NCBI GenBank assembly: GCA_002352425.1
Contig: DEIK01000118.1
Location: 1-64,000, forward strand
Source: Rhodobacteraceae bacterium UBA2776
GTDB taxonomy: Bacteria > Pseudomonadota > Alphaproteobacteria > Rhodobacterales > Rhodobacteraceae
Direction: 5' to 3'
DNA: 64,000 nt
Shown here: positions 44,645 to 53,653 of the stretch, in pieces
Layout of the letters: the number at the start of each line of letters is the position of its first letter
Numbering within the stretch: the stretch's first letter is position 1
Made by a program: the position numbers and the translations under genes
The notes under the pieces: model-generated
The model's input: only the letters and a program-made list of their open reading frames with translations
Databases searched by the model: none
What the model was told of the DNA's origin: nothing

Positions 44645-45379
44645 CTATTTGTAGATCGTCACGGGGCCAGATTGCAAGGTTAGCAAGGCTTGACGACTGA
44701 ACTCCCAGACCTCGGGCGTGTGAACCAGATGATGTGTCAACAGGCCGAGTGGCTCGCTATTGTCGGTCACGCCCATTCGGCGATCCGCCAACAACTGCGA
44801 GAGCTGCGCGACTAATTGATCAGGAGCGACCAAAGTTTTGCCCTGACGCCAAGCAATCGGATCCAGATGGGTATTGATCTGTTCCAGACACGCTGCTGCA
44901 TCCTGTCCGGTGCGCGGCGTGAAGGTCGAAAGCGTGCTGAATCCGGCCTTGATCAAGGCCGAATAATGCTGTGGTGCAATCCTGTTCCACGGCGGCACAA
45001 ACATCGGCTTTAGCCGACCTGCGAACAGGGTTTTCAATCGCGTCATGCCAGTTTCGATTTCACGGGTAACATCACCGCGCGTCGCGCCAAACTCCGCCTT
45101 TTTGTCAGGCTTGGGCGCATGATTTTCATGCGCCCAGCCGTGCACAACGGGGATCAGGTTTTCACAATCCGCCACCCGCGCCGCCAACCCCGCGTCGGCC
45201 ATTTGAGGGATCACGGCCAGATGCACAGGCACGTTCACAGCTTTTGACAGGGCAATCAGTTGCTCCAGATCCGGCGTTGCCGAAATGGCATCGTCGTCGC
45301 GCCACCACAGCGGTAAAGTCAGGCCTGCTGAATGCCACAACGCCAATTCATTTGTCACCGATGACCAATCGATTCTCAT
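44645..45379 (-). CDS. Polysaccharide-deacetylase-like protein
   Basis: A 244-residue NodB-like/deacetylase-fold protein. LPLWWRDDDAISATPDLEQLI carries the metal- and acid-type Asp residues at about 25-33. LIPVVHGWAHENHAPK has the His-x3-His metal pair, and MFVPPWNRIAP is the PPW motif of the family. There is no signal peptide, so it probably acts on a cytosolic glycan intermediate. It overlaps the upstream glycosyltransferase gene by four bases. Removal of N-acetyl groups from a glycan is inferred from the family. Confidence 0.82.
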   Translation of the reverse strand: MRIDWSSVTNELALWHSAGLTLPLWWRDDDAISATPDLEQLIALSKAVNVPVHLAVIPQMADAGLAARVADCENLIPVVHGWAHENHAPKPDKKAEFGATRGDVTREIETGMTRLKTLFAGRLKPMFVPPWNRIAPQHYSALIKAGFSTLSTFTPRTGQDAAACLEQINTHLDPIAWRQGKTLVAPDQLVAQLSQLLADRRMGVTDNSEPLGLLTHHLVHTPEVWEFSRQALLTLQSGPVTIYK

Positions 45380-46518
45380 CTCGGTGACTCCCGCATTTGA
45401 GTTGCAATGCGCACAGACTCGGCCGCCCCGTCAAAATGAATTTCGGCTGGCTGCCCAAGCGGTGAATTCGCCAATTCTGTGACCTCTTGGAACAGGCGTT
45501 CCGGCGTCAACTCAGCCGCCACGCACATCCGCATGCCGCGCATGTGGCTTAGGCTTTGAGCGCGCAGGGTTTGCTCGACCTCGCCGCCCTCGTCAAAGGG
45601 AATGAACAAAGATTTCGTGCCAGCCTGCATCAAATCAAGCGCAGTGTTGTAACCGCACATGTTGACAGAAACGGCAGCGTGATGCAGCATTTGCCGAAAG
45701 TCAGGGCGCGCGGCCTCAACCACCACGGCGGTGCTTTTGGCCTGTGCTTGCAACTGCGCTATCTGCGCGGCAGGTTCAGCCCCGCCAACCAAAATGCGCC
45801 ATTTCAACCGGCTGGACAATGCTGCAGCCGCCACCGCGGTTTTGAACAAATCCTGCCCCACAGAACCACCGCCTGCGCTGACCAATACCTCACCCAAACC
45901 CGCCTTGTCAGGGTGCGGACCGGCAGGCGCCGGCGCGACATATCCGGTATAGCGCAGTTTGCTGGCCAAGGCGCCCGTTACCGGCCAACTTAGTTCCAGC
46001 GGCGTGCTGACGGGATCAGAATGCACCAGCACACCGTCGTAAAATTCGTCGACAGTTTGTGCGCTGGCAAGGGCTTTTTCCGGTTTTGACGGTGGTGCCA
46101 GAATATCGCGGATCGAGGCCAAAATAACGGGTTTTGAAACAGCCGTGCGCGCCGCATGCAACAGGCCCATGAACTCGTCGCGCAACACGCGGCGGCCAAA
46201 GGGGAACAGTTCGGTGATCACAATATCTGGCTGTATTTGCGTCACAGCCCGCACCATTTCTTGTTGCCGCGTTGCCAGATACTCAGCGTTGGCAACCGCG
46301 CCGTTCACGCCCAAAAGACGCGTGAAATTCACCCCGTCTGAACGCAGGGCTGGCAGTTGCCACAGGTTAATACCGGCACTTTCAAATTGCGCCACCGGCA
46401 TGCCGCCGGAGACCACTGTCACCGCATGTCCCGCCGCGTCAAAGCTACGCGCCAATGTCAACGCGCGGCTCAGATGCCCCGCGCCCAGTAAATGGGTCAC
46501 TGCAATCAGCACCCGCAT
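45376..46518 (-). CDS. COG4671-like glycosyltransferase
   Basis: A 380-residue GT-B-fold protein. The N-terminus MRVLIAVTHLLGAGHLSRALTLARSF has the GxGHLxR motif. The C-terminal half has EVLVSAGGGSVGQDLFKTA and VSVNMCGYNTALDLMQAGTKSLFIPFDEGGEVEQTLRAQ, the nucleotide-sugar region of the MurG-like group. The acceptor and sugar are unknown. The same motifs recur in the glycosyltransferase at 56339-57538 (GLGHLRRSR and CMGGYNTFCEVL). It abuts the phosphatase gene upstream and overlaps the deacetylase gene downstream. Confidence 0.85.
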   Translation of the reverse strand: MRVLIAVTHLLGAGHLSRALTLARSFDAAGHAVTVVSGGMPVAQFESAGINLWQLPALRSDGVNFTRLLGVNGAVANAEYLATRQQEMVRAVTQIQPDIVITELFPFGRRVLRDEFMGLLHAARTAVSKPVILASIRDILAPPSKPEKALASAQTVDEFYDGVLVHSDPVSTPLELSWPVTGALASKLRYTGYVAPAPAGPHPDKAGLGEVLVSAGGGSVGQDLFKTAVAAAALSSRLKWRILVGGAEPAAQIAQLQAQAKSTAVVVEAARPDFRQMLHHAAVSVNMCGYNTALDLMQAGTKSLFIPFDEGGEVEQTLRAQSLSHMRGMRMCVAAELTPERLFQEVTELANSPLGQPAEIHFDGAAESVRIATQMRESPR

Positions 46519-47100
46519 CTAGGCGCGCTCTTGCAATTTGACGCGTTCGGGCGCGCCCACCGTCAGCCCGTCCTCAACGTCGATCAAAAATAACCAGTTG
46601 CGCTTGATCCGAAACGGTGCGGGACCGCGAAAGTTCCAGCCATGCGCTTTGGCCAAAAGGGCGCGCATAATTCCGATGTGACAAACCGCAACAGTGTCTG
46701 TTTTCAATCCCATAACCCAAGGCTCTAACCGCGCCCACATGTCGGCAGGGCTTTCCCCCTCCGGCGGATGCCAATCCCAGCCCCAATCCTCAATATCACG
46801 AAATCCAGATGTCGGGTCCGCCTTCAAATCCAGCCCATGCAGACCTTCCCATTTGCCCCAATCCATTTCGGTCAGGGCAACGTCGGTCGACGGTTCGCGG
46901 TCACTGATGATCCGCGCCGTTTGGACCGCGCGCTGCAACGGGCTGGCGGTCACATCGGCATTCGCCCATTCCTCCGGCAGCTGAAAACGCCCCAGCTCTG
47001 CAGCCGCCGTTTCCTCCAACGCAATATCGGTGCGCCCCTGAATGCGGCCCGCACGGTTCCACGGGGTGTGCCCATGCCTGATGATCGCCAATTGAACCAT
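46519..47100 (-). CDS. Histidine-phosphatase family protein (phosphoglycerate-mutase-like)
   Basis: A 193-residue protein with the RHG motif at the start (LAIIRHGHTPWNRAGRIQGRTD), the phospho-accepting His of the family. TASPLQRAVQTARII and MDWGKWEGLHGLDL follow, with the second His in VAVCHIGIMRALLAKA. It dephosphorylates a small phosphate compound; the substrate is unknown. In this operon it may remove phosphate from a sugar intermediate. I start it at 47100 (MVQLAIIRHG); the longer frame to 47148 overlaps the methyltransferase gene. Confidence 0.85.
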   Translation of the reverse strand: MVQLAIIRHGHTPWNRAGRIQGRTDIALEETAAAELGRFQLPEEWANADVTASPLQRAVQTARIISDREPSTDVALTEMDWGKWEGLHGLDLKADPTSGFRDIEDWGWDWHPPEGESPADMWARLEPWVMGLKTDTVAVCHIGIMRALLAKAHGWNFRGPAPFRIKRNWLFLIDVEDGLTVGAPERVKLQERA

Positions 47101-47110
47101 ATGTCCCGTC

Positions 47111-47596
47111 CTATTTACGGTAAATAAAGCAGCGGCCTGAAACGGCACCTGCCGGAATTTCGATCTCTTGCATGGCGTCGAAATACATCCGGTCGCTCGC
47201 CACCATCAACCCGCCAGCCGCCAGCAGCGGCTCGACATAGGGTGAAATCTTGCGCGCGAATTCATCGTTCTTTTGCAGATTATGCCCACCCAGATCCGCG
47301 TGGATAAAGCTGGCAGTTGCTCCGAAACGCTCCAACGCCTTTGGCAGGGTGTCGAACACATCGCCCAACATCGTACGTTCCTCTGGTGGGGTAGAGGCGG
47401 GGTTTGACTCAACCGCCCGCTCAAACACAAAAATATCGCGGCCCGTCACGATCTCGCAAAGGTGGTGATATGTGCGCCCGTTTCCCAGCCCCAGTTCGAA
47501 CACCGGTCCTGTCATACCTGCCGTTTCTTGCACGGCAAAATCAATACAGGCGCGCTGCGACGTCATGCGGGCAATGAAAATATCCAGTCTGCTCAT
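47111..47596 (-). CDS. Class I SAM-dependent methyltransferase, copy 2 of a related pair
   Basis: A 161-residue methyltransferase paralogous to the one at 44150-44623. It begins MSRLDIFIARMTSQRACIDFA, has the SAM-binding FELGLGNGRTYHHL, then GGHNLQKNDEFARKISPYVEPLLAAGG. It is the first gene of the five-gene operon. The two methyltransferases flank the deacetylase, glycosyltransferase and phosphatase genes. The start at 47596 is used because MSRLD matches copy 1; an open frame continues upstream but does not look like the family. Confidence 0.8.
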   Translation of the reverse strand: MSRLDIFIARMTSQRACIDFAVQETAGMTGPVFELGLGNGRTYHHLCEIVTGRDIFVFERAVESNPASTPPEERTMLGDVFDTLPKALERFGATASFIHADLGGHNLQKNDEFARKISPYVEPLLAAGGLMVASDRMYFDAMQEIEIPAGAVSGRCFIYRK

Positions 47597-47703
47597 TTTG
47601 TTGATCCTATCAATTCTGATAATGCCTATATGATACGCCACGCAGAATAAACCATAGGCTGCTCCGCTTGGGATAATAACGAGGCTGTGAGGGAAAATGG
47701 GAT

Positions 47704-47732
47704 TTGACACAGAGATCAAAGCCAAGTGATAC
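47704..47732 (+). promoter_or_regulatory. Promoter of the peptide-type ABC transporter operon
   Basis: TTGACA (47704-47709), a 17-base spacer and TGATAC (47727-47732) lie 54 bases before the ATPase start at 47787. The match to a sigma-70 promoter is strong. Confidence 0.7.
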
Positions 47733-47786
47733 TCATTTCGGGACAAATGCAGTGTGCGTCGTTCTGCAAAACTACAGGAAACCTGA

Positions 47787-49562
47787 ATGACCGCCCTGCT
47801 GGAAGTAAAAAATCTGACAATTAGCTTCAAATCCGACGCCCCCGTCGTTGATGACGTTAGTTTTGCGGTGAAAGCGGGCGAAACTTTGGCGTTGGTGGGC
47901 GAGTCCGGATCGGGCAAAACGCTGTGTTGCCGTGCGATCTTGCGGATATTTCCCAAGATGGCGAAATACCATTCAAACAGCATCACCTTGAGCAGCCGCG
48001 AGGCGGGCCCAATTGATTTGAACACGATTAGCCGGCGGCAAATGCGTGACGTTCGGGGCAACCAAATTTCAATGGTTTTTCAAGAACCGATGCAATCGCT
48101 GTCGCCGCTGCACCGGATCGGCGATCAGGTATCCGAGGTGTTGAAACTGCATCGCGGGTTGAGTGGCGCCGAGGCCAAGTCGCTGGTTTTGAAGCAATTT
48201 GAGCGGGTTGGGTTTCAACACCCCGAACGCGTGTTTCGTTCTTATCCTTTTGAAATGTCTGGTGGAATGCGCCAACGAGCGATGATCGCGATGGCCACAG
48301 TGGCCAAACCTGACCTGCTGATCGCTGATGAGCCGACGACGGCGCTGGACGTCACAACCCAAGCCCAAGTGTTGGGGCTGATCAAGGAATTGCAGAAAGA
48401 AACCGGTATGGCCGTGATCTTTGTGACCCATGATTTGGGGGTTGTCGCGAACATGGCGGATAGCGTTGTGGTGTTGAATCGCGGCCACGTGATGGAGGCC
48501 GGACGGGTTGAGCATGTCATCGGCGCGCCCGCCCATAAGTACACCCAAAAATTATTCGCCGCCGCACCGCTGATCCCCGAGGCCTTGACGCCCAGACCGC
48601 TAATCGACAAAAGCGATCTGATCCTTGAGATGAAATCCGTGTCCAAAACCTACAACGTGCGGGCCAGTTCATTTATGTCGCAAGGCATGCAGATCAAGGC
48701 CTGCCGCGACATCAACTTGTCGGTGGCGCGGGGCAAAACACTGGCGGTTGTGGGCGAATCTGGCTCTGGCAAAACGACCTGCGCGCGGATGGTGCTGGCC
48801 GCAGAAAAACCAGACCAAGGCGGGATGATCCGGTTTTGCGGTGAAAAAGATGCCGCCCCCATTGATGTGAACAACATGTCTGTCGAACAACGCGCCGGAT
48901 TTCGACAGCATTTGCAGCCAATTTTTCAAGACCCCTATTCGTCGTTCAATCCCCGCATGCGAGTGGTGGATGCGTTGACCGAGCCGCTGGAGATCAACCG
49001 CATTGGCACCCCTTCGCAACGCCGTGATCGTGCCGTCGAAGTGCTGGAATGGGTCGGGCTGGATTCGCGCATTCTATTCCGCTATCCACATGCGTTTTCC
49101 GGTGGCCAACGCCAGCGCCTGTCGATTGCACGCGCGCTTGCGATGAATCCTGTTTTTTTGGTCTGTGACGAACCAACATCGGCGTTGGACGTGTCAGTGC
49201 AGGACCAAATTCTGTGCCTGTTTGAGGACCTGCAAAAAAAGATGGGCCTGTCTTATTTGTTCATCAGCCACGATCTGGCCGTGGTGTCACGCATCGCGGA
49301 TGAAGTCGCCGTGATGCACCGTGGCCAAGTGGTTGAACAGGCACAGCCCAGCGCCCTGTTTCACAACCCGCGCCACCCCTACACGCAAGCATTGCTGGCC
49401 GCGCAACCCGAACCGGATATCAACCGTCCAATTGATCTGGATGTAGTGGCCAAGGGTGCTGGAAACCCCGCCAACTGGCCCGATATGTTCCGCTATTCTA
49501 CCGACCAAACCCCACCTTTGACCGAAGTCGGGTCAGGCCATAAGGTGCGCTGCCATGTTTAA
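47787..49562 (+). CDS. Peptide-type ABC transporter, fused ATP-binding protein
   Basis: A 591-residue protein with two complete ATPase domains (DppD/DppF fused, as in YejF and GsiA). The first domain has Walker A LVGESGSGKTLCC, signature YPFEMSGGMRQRAMIAMA and Walker B DLLIADEPTTAL. The second has Walker A VVGESGSGKTTCA, signature YPHAFSGGQRQRLSIARAL and Walker B FLVCDEPTSALD. It powers import by the two permeases encoded downstream and overlaps the start of the binding-protein gene. The substrate is unknown; the family carries peptides, nickel or sugars. Confidence 0.93.
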   Translation: MTALLEVKNLTISFKSDAPVVDDVSFAVKAGETLALVGESGSGKTLCCRAILRIFPKMAKYHSNSITLSSREAGPIDLNTISRRQMRDVRGNQISMVFQEPMQSLSPLHRIGDQVSEVLKLHRGLSGAEAKSLVLKQFERVGFQHPERVFRSYPFEMSGGMRQRAMIAMATVAKPDLLIADEPTTALDVTTQAQVLGLIKELQKETGMAVIFVTHDLGVVANMADSVVVLNRGHVMEAGRVEHVIGAPAHKYTQKLFAAAPLIPEALTPRPLIDKSDLILEMKSVSKTYNVRASSFMSQGMQIKACRDINLSVARGKTLAVVGESGSGKTTCARMVLAAEKPDQGGMIRFCGEKDAAPIDVNNMSVEQRAGFRQHLQPIFQDPYSSFNPRMRVVDALTEPLEINRIGTPSQRRDRAVEVLEWVGLDSRILFRYPHAFSGGQRQRLSIARALAMNPVFLVCDEPTSALDVSVQDQILCLFEDLQKKMGLSYLFISHDLAVVSRIADEVAVMHRGQVVEQAQPSALFHNPRHPYTQALLAAQPEPDINRPIDLDVVAKGAGNPANWPDMFRYSTDQTPPLTEVGSGHKVRCHV

Positions 49563-51471
49563 ACTGGCCGCTCCACTGATCGCCACATTGATGCTGGCAA
49601 CGCCCTTCAAAGCATCCGCGCAGGTCGCGGTTAAAGAAACCGCCTACTGGCAGAAACAGGTCGCCGCCGGCACCCTACCCGCCGCCGCTGACCGCATACC
49701 CACCACCCCGTTGATCGTCGATTTGGCCACCAAAGGCCGCGCATTCGGCACCCAGGGCGGCACCCTGAAAACCATGGTGACCCGCGCCAAAGACATCCGC
49801 CAAATGGTGCCCTTCGGCTATGCTCGGCTGGTCGGCTATGACGAAGACTACATCCTGTCCGCCGATATTTTAGCCAGCATCGAGGTCCATAAAGGTCGAA
49901 AATTCACCTTGCATTTGCGCGAGAACCATCGCTGGTCTGACGGCCATCCACTGACCTCGACCGATTTCGAATATTGGTGGAAGCATGTCGCCAACAACGC
50001 CGAATTGGCCCCCTCCGGCCCGCCTGATTTTCTGCGCGTGGATGGTGAATACCCGCAAGTCAACTTCCCGGACCCGCTGACTGTGGTCTATGAATGGGCC
50101 AAGCCCAACACCCATTTCATCCCGACTTTGGCGCAAGCGCGGCCGCCGTTTATCCTGCGACCTGCGCACTATCTAAAACAGTTCCACGCAGATTTCGCCA
50201 CGGCAGAAACGATGGAGCAAAAGATCGACGAGATGCGGGTGCGCTCATGGGCGGCGATGCACAACAAGCTCGATAATATGTATAAACTCGACAATCCGGA
50301 CCTGCCAACCTTGCAACCATGGATGCGCGTCGAAGGCAAAGCGACCAGCCGTTTCATGTTCGTGCGCAACCCCTATTACCACCGCGTTGACAGCCGCGGC
50401 GTGCAGCTGCCCTATCTTGATGCGGTTGAAATGTCGGTGGTTGGGCGCGGGTTGGTCGCTGCCAAAACCAACGCGGGCGAGGCCGATTTGCAAGCGCGTG
50501 GTTTGGGGTTTCGCGACATTTCAATCTTGAAAAAGGGCGAACTTGAAGGCGGCAATTACCGCGTGCTGCTCTGGGCCAATGGTGCAGCGTCGCAAATCAC
50601 GATTTACCCCAATCAAAACTACGCCGATCCCGCATGGCGCAAGGTTTTGCGCGACGTGCGGTTCCGCCGCGCCCTGTCAATGGGGATTGATCGCCGCATG
50701 ATCAACCGCGCGCTCTATTTTGGTTTGGGGCAAGAGGGCGGCATGGCTGTTCTATCGCAAAGCCCGTTCTTCAATGCCGAGTATCGCAATGCCTGGTCGC
50801 AATTTGATCTGCAACAGGCCAATGCTTTGCTGGACGAAATGGGTCTGACTCAGCGGCGTGCTGATGGTATTCGTTTGTTGCCTGATGGGCGCCCGCTGTC
50901 GATTGTGGTTGAAACGGCTGGCGAGCGGATCGAAGTCGAGAACACCTTACAAATTATCACCGACACTTGGCGCGAGATTGGCGTGCGGCTGATCTTGCGT
51001 CCCTTTAGTCGCGACACGTTGCGCAACCGTGTTTACTCGGGCGTCAGCATGGCCTCGGTCTGGTACGGCTGGGACAACGGCATTCCGACGCTTGATACTT
51101 CGCCCGACTATCTGGCCCCGCGCGCGCAGGAATTTTTCGCATGGCCCTTGTGGGGGCAGTATTTTCAAACCGACGGTGAAGCGGGCGAAGCGCCTGACAC
51201 GCCCGAGGCCATCCAACTGCTTGGCCTGTCGCGCAAATGGGAAAAAACCGGCAATCGTGTTGAGCGCCGCACCATTTGGGACCGGATGTTGCGCATCCAC
51301 GCCGACCAACAATACGGCATCGGCATCCTGTCCGAGGCGCCGCAACCTGTCGTGATTTCACGCCGTTTGCGCAATGTGCCCGAGGTGGCGTTTTGGGCTT
51401 GGGAGCCGGGTGCGCAATTTGGCATCCACCGACCGGATGAGTTTTTCTTTGCCCCAGAGGGGGCGCAATAA
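49555..51471 (+). CDS. Peptide-type ABC transporter, periplasmic substrate-binding protein
   Basis: A 638-residue SBP family 5 protein. The signal peptide is MFKLAAPLIATLMLATPFKASA. The family core FTLHLRENHRWSDGHPLTSTDFEYWWKHV lies at about 120-150. RFRRALSMGIDRRMINRALYFG, which is typical of the peptide-binding lobe, follows. It is longer than common DppA/OppA proteins because of extra segments after the signal peptide and in the middle, as seen in YejA-type proteins. It starts eight bases before the ATPase stop. Confidence 0.92.
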   Translation: MFKLAAPLIATLMLATPFKASAQVAVKETAYWQKQVAAGTLPAAADRIPTTPLIVDLATKGRAFGTQGGTLKTMVTRAKDIRQMVPFGYARLVGYDEDYILSADILASIEVHKGRKFTLHLRENHRWSDGHPLTSTDFEYWWKHVANNAELAPSGPPDFLRVDGEYPQVNFPDPLTVVYEWAKPNTHFIPTLAQARPPFILRPAHYLKQFHADFATAETMEQKIDEMRVRSWAAMHNKLDNMYKLDNPDLPTLQPWMRVEGKATSRFMFVRNPYYHRVDSRGVQLPYLDAVEMSVVGRGLVAAKTNAGEADLQARGLGFRDISILKKGELEGGNYRVLLWANGAASQITIYPNQNYADPAWRKVLRDVRFRRALSMGIDRRMINRALYFGLGQEGGMAVLSQSPFFNAEYRNAWSQFDLQQANALLDEMGLTQRRADGIRLLPDGRPLSIVVETAGERIEVENTLQIITDTWREIGVRLILRPFSRDTLRNRVYSGVSMASVWYGWDNGIPTLDTSPDYLAPRAQEFFAWPLWGQYFQTDGEAGEAPDTPEAIQLLGLSRKWEKTGNRVERRTIWDRMLRIHADQQYGIGILSEAPQPVVISRRLRNVPEVAFWAWEPGAQFGIHRPDEFFFAPEGAQ

Positions 51472-52496
51472 TGCTAATTCTGCGCTACGCCATATCGCGA
51501 TTTTTCACCATGCTTTTGACGTTGCTGGTGGTGTCGGTGCTGATCTTTATCATCATCAACTTACCGCCTGGTGATTACCTGTCAAATCAGTTGACCGAGC
51601 TGCGCGCCACGGGCCAAGAGGCTGGCATCGCCAAGGCCGAGTTTCTGTATCATGAGTACGCCATGGACCGCCCGTTGTGGGAGCAATATATGATCTGGGT
51701 TGGCTTTATGCCCGGCCCGCAAGGGTTGTCTGGCATGTTGCAAGGTGATTTCGGTTGGTCGTTCGAGTTTGATCGCCCCGTGTCCGAGATCGTTGGTGAT
51801 GCGCTGTGGTTGACGGTTTTGGTTAATGTAGCAGCGGTGTTGTTCGTCTATCTGGTGGCATTGCCGTTGGGTGTTTTGGCGGCGGCCAAGGCAAAAACCT
51901 GGGTGGATTACACCAGCTCTTTCCTTGGCTATCTGGGTTTGGCGACACCCAATTTTTTGTTGGCGCTAATCCTGTTTTATTACGGCCACCGCTATTTTAA
52001 CCTGCCCATCGGCGGGTTGATGTCACCCGAGTTCGAGGGCGAACCGATGTCGCTGGATAAGGTCAAATCAATCCTTGTGCATCTAATCGTGCCAACCTTC
52101 GTGATCGGCACCGCCGGCGCGGCTGGCATGATGCAACGTCTACGTGCCAATCTGCTGGACGAGCTGGGTAAACCCTATGTCGAAACAGCCCGCGCCAAAG
52201 GATTGCCACCTGCCAAACTGCTAACAAAATACCCGCTGCGCATGGCCTTCAATCCCTTTGTGGCCGACATCGGCAACCTACTGCCCTCACTGATTTCAGG
52301 CTCGGTTTTGGTGTCTGTGGTGTTGGGCCTGCAGACCATCGGTCCCGCTTTGTTGCTGGCGTTGAAATCCCAAGACCAGTTCTTGGCCGGATTTATCCTG
52401 CTGTTCGTGGCTTTGCTGACTTTGGTCGGCACCATGATCTCGGATGTTTTACTGATGCTGCTTGATCCGCGCATCCGATATGGAGCGCGTGAATAA
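51471..52496 (+). CDS. Peptide-type ABC transporter permease (DppB-like)
   Basis: A 341-residue inner-membrane protein of the DppB/YejB group. It begins with a first helix (ISRFFTMLLTLLVVSVLIFIIINLPPGDYL), and the ATPase-contact EAA region is LLDELGKPYVETARAKGLPPAKLLTKYPLRMAFNP. About six hydrophobic segments are visible. The start is at the last base of the binding-protein stop and the stop overlaps the next permease start, so the four genes form one operon. Confidence 0.92.
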   Translation: MLILRYAISRFFTMLLTLLVVSVLIFIIINLPPGDYLSNQLTELRATGQEAGIAKAEFLYHEYAMDRPLWEQYMIWVGFMPGPQGLSGMLQGDFGWSFEFDRPVSEIVGDALWLTVLVNVAAVLFVYLVALPLGVLAAAKAKTWVDYTSSFLGYLGLATPNFLLALILFYYGHRYFNLPIGGLMSPEFEGEPMSLDKVKSILVHLIVPTFVIGTAGAAGMMQRLRANLLDELGKPYVETARAKGLPPAKLLTKYPLRMAFNPFVADIGNLLPSLISGSVLVSVVLGLQTIGPALLLALKSQDQFLAGFILLFVALLTLVGTMISDVLLMLLDPRIRYGARE

Positions 52497-53650
52497 TGGC
52501 CATTCTTCCTGACGGACGCTACATATCTGACGCGCCATATAGCGAGGATCATGATCTCAGCACGATTGAGCGCGCCGATATGGATATGGCCAATTGGCGG
52601 CTGGTGTGGCGCGCGTTTCGCAAACACCGGTTGGCGTTGATCGCGGGGGTTTTCCTGTTGGTTGGCTATATCCTGTTGCCCTTTGCGGGCTTCATCGCGC
52701 CCTACACTCCGAATGAGCGCAACGCCGATTACCTCTACGCACCGCCCCAAGGAATCCACCTGTTTCATGACGGAAGATTTGTCGGCCCCTACGTCTATCC
52801 GACCGAGGCCACGGCCGATCTGGTGAATTACCGCTGGACCTATACGGCCGACAAAACTAAGGCCATGCCGCTGTCGTTCTTTTGCGAAGGTGATGACTAT
52901 AGGCTGGCTGGCTTGATCAAAACCAACCGCCATTTGGTCTGCGCACCTGAGGGGGCGACGCTGTTCTTGTTCGGCTCTGACAGATTGGGGCGCGATGTGT
53001 TTTCGCGCATCCTTTATGGCGCACAGCTGTCGATGACGGTGGGCCTGATCGGCATCACCGTGTCTTTCCTGCTGGGCATCACCTTTGGCAGTATCGCGGG
53101 CTATTTCGGCGGGCGGATTGACTGGAGCATCCAACGCATGATCGAGATTTTACGCTCGATTCCCGAGCTGCCGTTATGGTTGGCGCTGTCTGCTGCGGTA
53201 CCGGCCAGTTGGGGGCCGGTTGCCGTGTTCTTTATGATATCATTGATACTGGGCGCTCTGGATTGGCCGGGGCTGGCGCGTGCAGTACGTTCCAAATTTC
53301 TGGCTCTGCGCGAAGAGGAATACGTCAAAGCTGCTGAAGTCATGGGGGCCAAACCAGCCCGCGTGATCCGCAAACACCTGTTGCCCAATTTCCTGAGCCA
53401 CCTGATCGCCAGCGCCACGCTATCGATCCCTGCGATGATTCTGGGGGAGACGGCCCTGTCGTTCCTTGGGCTTGGCTTGCGGGCCCCGGCGGTCAGCTGG
53501 GGGGTGATGTTGAATGACGCGCAACACCTTGCTTCGATCGAAATTTATCCGTGGACGGCGATCCCAATGCTGCCGATCATCATTACGGTGCTGGCGTTCA
53601 GCTTCCTTGGTGATGGCTTGCGCGATTCACTGGACCCCTACAAGGACTAG
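52496..53650 (+). CDS. Peptide-type ABC transporter permease (DppC-like) with extended N-terminal part
   Basis: A 384-residue permease. The EAA region is REEEYVKAAEVMGAKPARVIRKHLLPNFLSHL, and ILGETALSFLGLGLRAPAVSWGVMLNDAQ is near the end. Between the first helix and the permease core there is a large polar insert (about residues 80-155, with YLYAPPQGIHLFHDGRFVGPYVYPTEATADL) that is probably a periplasmic domain, a form seen in YejE-type permeases. It is the last gene of the operon and is convergent with the MscS-type gene three bases away. Confidence 0.92.
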   Translation: MAILPDGRYISDAPYSEDHDLSTIERADMDMANWRLVWRAFRKHRLALIAGVFLLVGYILLPFAGFIAPYTPNERNADYLYAPPQGIHLFHDGRFVGPYVYPTEATADLVNYRWTYTADKTKAMPLSFFCEGDDYRLAGLIKTNRHLVCAPEGATLFLFGSDRLGRDVFSRILYGAQLSMTVGLIGITVSFLLGITFGSIAGYFGGRIDWSIQRMIEILRSIPELPLWLALSAAVPASWGPVAVFFMISLILGALDWPGLARAVRSKFLALREEEYVKAAEVMGAKPARVIRKHLLPNFLSHLIASATLSIPAMILGETALSFLGLGLRAPAVSWGVMLNDAQHLASIEIYPWTAIPMLPIIITVLAFSFLGDGLRDSLDPYKD

Positions 53651-53653
53651 CCC

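Noticed and set aside
47601..47613. TTGAT-CCT-ATCAA upstream of the methyltransferase at 47596, resembling an FNR box
   Set aside because: The spacer is three bases, not four, so it does not fit the FNR consensus.
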